Positions 14,558 to 18,619 of a stretch of 18,619 nt of DNA are shown piece after piece. The DNA is taken from assembly GCA_964471535.1 (NCBI GenBank), contig CAYYHA010000062.1:1-18619 (forward strand), in the 5' to 3' direction. The notes below the pieces were generated by a model, which was not told where the DNA came from, did no database searches, and saw only the letters and a program-made list of their open reading frames with translations. The position numbers and the translations under genes are program-made. Every line of letters starts with the position of its first letter. Within the stretch, counting starts at the first letter, position 1. The stretch comes from CAYYHA01 sp964471535. Lineage in GTDB: Bacteria > Myxococcota > Myxococcia > SLRQ01.

Positions 14558-14579
14558 ACGGGCGACTGGCGGCCCGTCC

Positions 14580-14926
14580 CGTCGAGCGAGGCGGCCGCCG
14601 CGCGCCGGTCGCTTTCGCCTGGATCCTCGGCGTGAGCTGCATCGATCGGTGGGGCCCGTGGGCTCCGGCGCATCGGGCGGCGCGCCACCGTCCGCACCCC
14701 GGCCCCGCTTCGCACCGCGGCCAAGAGAACGCCGCTAGCCCCGGCGACGACGGTGGACGACGTGACATGACCCTACGTTGCATCATGCTCGCTCCCCTCG
14801 CTTCGCGCAACTTTGCGCCCCTCCCCCCGCATGGCTCGGGTGCTCGACAGCGGCCTGCCGCCGATCCATCGTTTGCCTGCGCGGCGACCCGGCGGGGCGC
14901 CGCAGCACACCCCCAGGAGCGCGAAC
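14580..14926. other. non-coding stretch upstream of the lipoprotein gene
   Basis: About 350 bases with no supportable gene or RNA. The only structures seen are a small GCGCAA/TTGCGC inverted repeat (14805-14818) and a third copy of GCTCGCTCCC (14787-14796). The lipoprotein promoter must lie here, but I could not identify it. Confidence 0.5.
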
Positions 14927-15829
14927 GTGAAATACCGACCCCTGACGCCGCTTTCCGCCATCGCTCTCTTCCTTGCCTGCGCGCCCGGTCGACTGCCGGC
15001 CGAGCGCCCGGATCCCCCCCCGGCGCCCACCTGGCAGCGGGACGCGCTCTGGGACGACGGCAAGGCGGAGATCGCCCGCTACGAGGCGACGGAGCCACGC
15101 TACGGCATTCAGCGCCCCTTCACCCTCCACGTCATCGTGGTCAAGGAACCCTTTCGCACCGACGAGTGGGTGAAGGCCGAGTCTCCCGGGGCCCCCACCA
15201 TCGAAGTACTCAAGAGCAACTGGGTGCGCTCGGTGCAGACGGGCATCTACCGCTACGAGCAGATGTTCTCCTCGTTCCTGGCGCGCGACGACCTGCAGCC
15301 GGTGAAGGTCTCCCTCGCCATGTTCGAATGGTGCGGGAACAGCTACAAGGAGTGGCTCCGCGAGACCGGCGCCCTGGAGTACCACACCTATTGGGAGGGC
15401 CAGGCGCGGGGGACCTTTCCTCTGGTCGCTTCTCCCTCGCTCTATTTCTACGACGATCTCGGCGTGCGGCTGCGCGGCCTGGGTGCGCTCGAAAGCGGGC
15501 GCTTCGAGATCGACGTGGTGGACACCCTGGTTCACTCGAAGGCCCCGCCGCCGCGTCTCGAGCGCGCGACCGTCGAGGTCGTCGGTCAGGAGACGCTGGA
15601 TCTGCCCGCCGGCCGCTTCGAGGCGCGGAAGGTGGTGCTCCGGCGGGGTGAGGCCGTCGACACCCTCTGGTTCAAAGTGGAGGCGCCCCACCTCCTCTTG
15701 CGCTGGGACCGCAGCGATGGGGGTCGCTACCGCCTGGCGGGCGTGGAGCGCCTCGCCTACTGGGAGATGAACGGACCGGACTTCGACGGCTACATGGTGG
15801 GCGGCGCCGACGGTGGATCCAAGCCCTGA
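14927..15829 (+). CDS. putative secreted lipoprotein of unknown function
   Basis: A 300-residue exported protein I cannot name. The GTG at 14927 is chosen because AGGAG lies seven bases upstream and it starts a signal peptide: 'KYRPLTPLSAIALFLAC'. The F-L-A-C18 box is a slightly off-consensus lipobox, so it may be a lipoprotein or simply secreted. The mature part starts with a Pro-rich stretch, then a 'WDDGKAEIARYEA' helix and beta-rich sequence. Residues about 215-285 ('VVGQETLDLPAGRFEARKVVL', '.DTLWFKVEAPHLLLRW') resemble the beta-sheet pattern of DUF3108-like periplasmic proteins, in which 'lpaG.f.a.kv' and 'lW...aP..l' recur. This is a weak by-eye similarity. The gene stands alone, divergent from nrdJ, and ends in a strong hairpin. 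Confidence 0.75.
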   Translation: MKYRPLTPLSAIALFLACAPGRLPAERPDPPPAPTWQRDALWDDGKAEIARYEATEPRYGIQRPFTLHVIVVKEPFRTDEWVKAESPGAPTIEVLKSNWVRSVQTGIYRYEQMFSSFLARDDLQPVKVSLAMFEWCGNSYKEWLRETGALEYHTYWEGQARGTFPLVASPSLYFYDDLGVRLRGLGALESGRFEIDVVDTLVHSKAPPPRLERATVEVVGQETLDLPAGRFEARKVVLRRGEAVDTLWFKVEAPHLLLRWDRSDGGRYRLAGVERLAYWEMNGPDFDGYMVGGADGGSKP

Positions 15830-15833
15830 ATGG

Positions 15834-15857
15834 CCCGGCGGGGTGGCACCCGCCGGG
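15834..15857 (+). terminator. hairpin after the lipoprotein gene
   Basis: Perfect nine-base arms CCCGGCGGG / CCCGCCGGG with a six-base loop, beginning five bases after the stop codon. No T-run follows, so it may stall polymerase or protect the 3' end instead. The rest of the 160-base convergent gap contains a longer GGTGGCAC / GTGCCACC inverted repeat (15842-15883) and no gene. Confidence 0.5.
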
Positions 15858-15989
15858 TGGCGACGGCGCGGGCACGTGCCACCGCGCACCGAGCGCAGCG
15901 TGCGCCCAGGCCGCGGCATGCGAAGGCCACGCCGCCTCGCCGCATCGGGCGATGCGCTGCGCTGCGGGCGCACGCCCCCTGCGGCGGGC

Positions 15990-16520
15990 CTACGCCCTGG
16001 CGCCGAGGCGAAACGCCACCCCGGCCCCGTTGGCTACCGGGTGGACGGGGCGCCCGGTGGCCTCGCCGAGGAGCCCCGCGAGGCGCGATGCGGGCAAGGG
16101 CTCGGCACCCGGCCACAGCTGCACCTCCACCTCGGGTCCGAGGCGCAGATCCGAGAGCGGCGGCTCGGCGAGCAGCGCCTCGGCGCGGTGCCTGCCCCGC
16201 GCGAGCGCCTCAGCCATCCACCGGGCGAGGTCCGCTTCGCTCTCCTGGGCGCCACCTCGCTCGCGGACGAGGACCCGAGCCCGAGTGTGCCCTGCCTCGC
16301 GGGACCACTCGAGGCCTAGGTGGAAGGACCGGGCGACGAGGAGTGCGCGAGGCCCCACGGGCAGATGGGCGTAGTCGGCGAGATCGACGATTCCGTCGCG
16401 CTCCACCCGCTCGGGATCGGTGCGCCAGCGCGCGAAGACCTCGAGCGCCCGGTCGGCGGTGGAGGCGTCCGCACCGTGTACAGGAAAGCGGAGATCGATC
16501 CGGGAAACAAGTGTCCTCAT
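15990..16520 (-). CDS. uncharacterised protein coupled to nitrite/sulfite reductase
   Basis: A 176-residue protein I do not recognise. The ATG at 16520 overlaps the reductase stop as ATGA, so it is almost certainly translated from the same message. It has no signal peptide, no membrane helix and no cysteines, so it is unlikely to bind an iron-sulfur cluster itself. Visible pieces are an N-terminal 'RTLVSRIDLRFPVHGADAS' strand-like region, an acidic helix with 'DLADYAHLPVGPRALLVARSFHLGLEW', an alanine-rich helix near 95-115, and a C-terminal domain that could form an alpha/beta sandwich. Codon bias and coupling support it as real. A role in the reductase, siroheme or sulfur/nitrogen assimilation is inferred from position only. 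Confidence 0.75.
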   Translation of the reverse strand: MRTLVSRIDLRFPVHGADASTADRALEVFARWRTDPERVERDGIVDLADYAHLPVGPRALLVARSFHLGLEWSREAGHTRARVLVRERGGAQESEADLARWMAEALARGRHRAEALLAEPPLSDLRLGPEVEVQLWPGAEPLPASRLAGLLGEATGRPVHPVANGAGVAFRLGARA

Positions 16521-18619
16521 TTGACCTGTGCCCCCAATAGGCGCGCATATACGACGTTGGCCTCGTCGACGAAGAGGCTCGCCTCCTCGACCCGGACGCG
16601 GAGTCGGGCGAGGTCGGTGACCTGCTCACCTTCCTTCGCGGCCTTCTCGAAGTAATGGGCCGTTCCGGCGTGGAACGCCCCGTCGCCCTCGACGAAGTGG
16701 CGGCGAAACTCCGCAAGCGTATCGTAGCCGTCGCTCTTGAGCAGGCCCCGGGTGGAGAGCAACGCGTCGGCAGCGGCTCGCATCGCCTCGAGGCTGTGGG
16801 CGGCACAGCTTGGCGCATCCCCTTCCTCGAGGGCGACCCCGGCTTCGAAGACCCGTCGCTCCGCCTCCTCGAGCATGAACTCGGCGGCGGCGACGACCTC
16901 GCCGGCGCACTCTCCCACACCCACCGAACGCACGTAGTCGAAGCTCTGGCGGTTGTCGCGGTAGTACTCGGGCGCCTCCTCGTAGCTGGGGATGCGCATG
17001 TACTCGGCCAGCTCGGCAGCGATGCGCTTCTTGCCCAGCCGTTCCATCGTGTCCGGGAAGGCCTCCCCCTCCCGCCGCTCCCGGAGGTAGAGGCGTTCGA
17101 GGTGTGCCACGACCTCGGGTGCGCGCCGCGCCGCCACCTTGCCCACGGGCAGGCCGTAGCGGGCGCCGTTGTGGCGGGTGTCGCCGCCCAGGAAGACCTG
17201 GAAGACCGGCGCCACGTGATCGCCGCGGCGCTTGCTCGAACCCGAGAAGCCGATGTGGGCGAGGTGGTGCTGCCCGCAGGAGTTGGGACAGCCGGAGATC
17301 TTGATCGAGAGATCGGTGCGGGCACCGGTGGCGGCGAGGCCGTTTTGGAAGGCGGCATCGAGGGTGGCTGCGAGCCCGCGGCTCGAGGCGATGCCCAGCT
17401 TGCAGGTGTCGGTGCCGGGGCAGGCGCTGACGTTTCGCGCCGTGTCCGCCCCCCAGCGCGCGAGATCGGCTTCGGCCAAGGCCGCATGCAGCGCCGGCAG
17501 CGCACCGCCGGGCACCCAGCGCAGAACCACGTTCTGGTCGGCGGTCAGGCGAATCCGGGCACCGCCGTGCTCCCTCGCGATGCGTGCGAGCGCCCGCGCC
17601 TGTCCCGCCGTGAGGTCACCGAGCGGCAGGAGCACCTTTGCCGTCCAGTACTCGCCGTCTGGATGGGGGCGCTGCCTGCGGCAGTTGTGGACGAGGAAGC
17701 GACCGAAGTCGCCACCGGCCGCGGCGGGATCGAGGGGCGTCCCCGGCGCGCCCGGCGTCTCGGCCATCTCCGCCTTCGCCGCGGCAAGGAGCGCGGACCA
17801 GCGGGGATCCTCGGGGAGGCGCCGGCGCTCCGCCTCCACCTCGGCCCGAAAACCGTCGAGGCCCAGGCGCTGCACGAGGAACTTCATCCGCGCCCGGGAG
17901 CGAATCCGTTTCTCGCCCAGGCGCGCAAAGACGCGGGCGACGGCCTGGGCGAGGGGGAGGATCTGCTCTTCGGGGAGCCAGGGGTAGAGGCACTCGGCCT
18001 GGCGAGGCACCGCGCCGAGCCCCCCGCCCACATACACGGCGTAGCCCCGCGCGCCCTCGCGCAGCTTCGCCACCAGGCCGATGTCGTGGATGCGGGCGAG
18101 GCCGCAGGCACCGTCGGCGCAGCCACTCACCGAGATCTTGAACTTGCGCCCGAAGTCCTGCGTGTCCGGGTGCCGCAGGAGGTAGCGGGCAATGGCATAG
18201 GCAAGCCCGCCCGTATCGAAGGCCTCTCCGGGGCACACCCCGGCCCGAGCACAGGCGGTCACGTTCCGCACTGCGTTGCCGCAGGCCTCGCGGGTGGTGA
18301 TCCCGACGCGGGCGAGGCGCCGCAGGAGGGCGGGCACGTCGTCGAGGGCGACGAAGTGGAGCTGCACGTCCTGCCGCGTGGTGACGTGGAGGACCGAGTC
18401 CGCATAGTGATCCGCAAGGTCTGCGAGGCTCTCGAGCTGTTCTGGCGTGACCCGACCGAGGGGTAGCTTGATGCGCTGCATCTGCACCCCCTCCTGCCGC
18501 TGCCCGTAGGTCCCGAAGCGGAGGCGATACTCGGTGAAGACCTTTTCCGACACCTGCCCGGCGCGGTGGCGGGCCAGCGTGGTCTCGAAGGCGTCGATCT
18601 CCGCCTCGTCGACCAGCAC
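16517..18619 (-). CDS. siroheme [4Fe-4S] nitrite/sulfite reductase with helical C-terminal extension, N-terminus outside the window
   Basis: Six-electron reductase for nitrite or sulfite, probably ferredoxin-dependent and assimilatory. 700 residues are visible; numbering starts at the first codon in the window. The frame is open to the edge, so the true start may lie beyond. Residues about 35-95 ('YGQRQEGVQMQRIKLPLG', 'TTRQDVQLHF') and 320-385 ('RLTADQNVVLRW') are the two ferredoxin-like half-domains. C400-x5-C406 and C444-x3-C448 ('CPGTDTC', 'CPNSC') are the cluster ligands, with the last Cys bridging to siroheme. Residues after about 560 form an extra acidic helical domain of roughly 130 residues, HEPN-like in appearance, not present in the core enzyme. 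Nitrite versus sulfite cannot be settled by eye. The gene ends in ATGA overlap with the uncharacterised small gene. Confidence 0.93.
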   Translation of the reverse strand: MLVDEAEIDAFETTLARHRAGQVSEKVFTEYRLRFGTYGQRQEGVQMQRIKLPLGRVTPEQLESLADLADHYADSVLHVTTRQDVQLHFVALDDVPALLRRLARVGITTREACGNAVRNVTACARAGVCPGEAFDTGGLAYAIARYLLRHPDTQDFGRKFKISVSGCADGACGLARIHDIGLVAKLREGARGYAVYVGGGLGAVPRQAECLYPWLPEEQILPLAQAVARVFARLGEKRIRSRARMKFLVQRLGLDGFRAEVEAERRRLPEDPRWSALLAAAKAEMAETPGAPGTPLDPAAAGGDFGRFLVHNCRRQRPHPDGEYWTAKVLLPLGDLTAGQARALARIAREHGGARIRLTADQNVVLRWVPGGALPALHAALAEADLARWGADTARNVSACPGTDTCKLGIASSRGLAATLDAAFQNGLAATGARTDLSIKISGCPNSCGQHHLAHIGFSGSSKRRGDHVAPVFQVFLGGDTRHNGARYGLPVGKVAARRAPEVVAHLERLYLRERREGEAFPDTMERLGKKRIAAELAEYMRIPSYEEAPEYYRDNRQSFDYVRSVGVGECAGEVVAAAEFMLEEAERRVFEAGVALEEGDAPSCAAHSLEAMRAAADALLSTRGLLKSDGYDTLAEFRRHFVEGDGAFHAGTAHYFEKAAKEGEQVTDLARLRVRVEEASLFVDEANVVYARLLGAQVK

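Noticed and set aside
14448..14580. RNase P RNA-like GAGGAAAG start followed by stems
   Set aside because: Only the first eight bases resemble the conserved P-RNA region; the TCC that should follow and the distal conserved ACAGAA and GCTTA elements are absent, and the stretch is too short.
16655..18466. Long plus-strand ORF opposite the nitrite/sulfite reductase
   Set aside because: Antisense shadow of a clearly recognisable enzyme.
1..18619. CRISPR array, insertion sequences or integrase-linked mobile element
   Set aside because: No regularly spaced repeats, transposase or integrase genes, or terminal inverted repeats with target duplications were seen.

Overview
The window is 18.6 kb of very GC-rich DNA with tightly packed genes and strong third-position GC bias, so spurious antisense ORFs are abundant. 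The gene set suggests a myxobacterium-like or other deltaproteobacterial-type (Myxococcota) Gram-negative bacterium: a receiver-PilZ protein, a surface peptidase/propeller/outer-membrane-barrel fusion, B12-dependent ribonucleotide reductase, and an encapsulin with a ferritin-like cargo. The assignment rests on gene content, not on a marker gene. One short N run at 3150-3159 shows this is assembled scaffold sequence.

Layout. (a) 2-3011, plus strand: the 3' part of a family-5 (peptide-type) ABC substrate-binding protein, then a response regulator with two receiver-like domains and a C-terminal PilZ domain. (b) 3039-6103, minus strand: a four-gene unit in the order encapsulated ferritin-like protein, encapsulin shell, ABC1/UbiB-family kinase-like protein, small Rieske [2Fe-2S] protein. 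It is preceded by a recognisable promoter, and two of its three junctions overlap. The Rieske gene is interrupted by the N run. (c) 6160-11080, minus strand: a TPR protein, then an SDR oxidoreductase translationally coupled to a 1163-residue exported HExxH peptidase with a beta-propeller and an outer-membrane barrel. (d) 11197-14010, minus strand: nrdJ, with a ~350-base leader, a sigma70-like promoter and an NrdR box. The roughly 0.9 kb between nrdJ and the divergent lipoprotein gene also holds inverted repeats with DnaA-box-like TCCACA sequences. (e) 14927-15829, plus strand: a putative lipoprotein of unknown function followed by a strong hairpin. (f) 15990-18619, minus strand: a siroheme nitrite/sulfite reductase with a helical C-terminal extension (its N-terminus lies outside the window), coupled by ATGA to a small unrecognised protein.

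The most interesting part is the encapsulin unit. The shell and ferritin-like cargo make an iron-storage nanocompartment, a known type. What deserves a second look is the tight addition of an ABC1 kinase-like protein and a one-domain Rieske protein. A soluble Rieske protein could act as the electron donor for reductive iron release, a role usually proposed for Bfd-type ferredoxins. That is inference from gene order. The deposited 10-N gap hides the Rieske gene, because no single frame reads through it. The two ends fit the family if 8 bases are missing.
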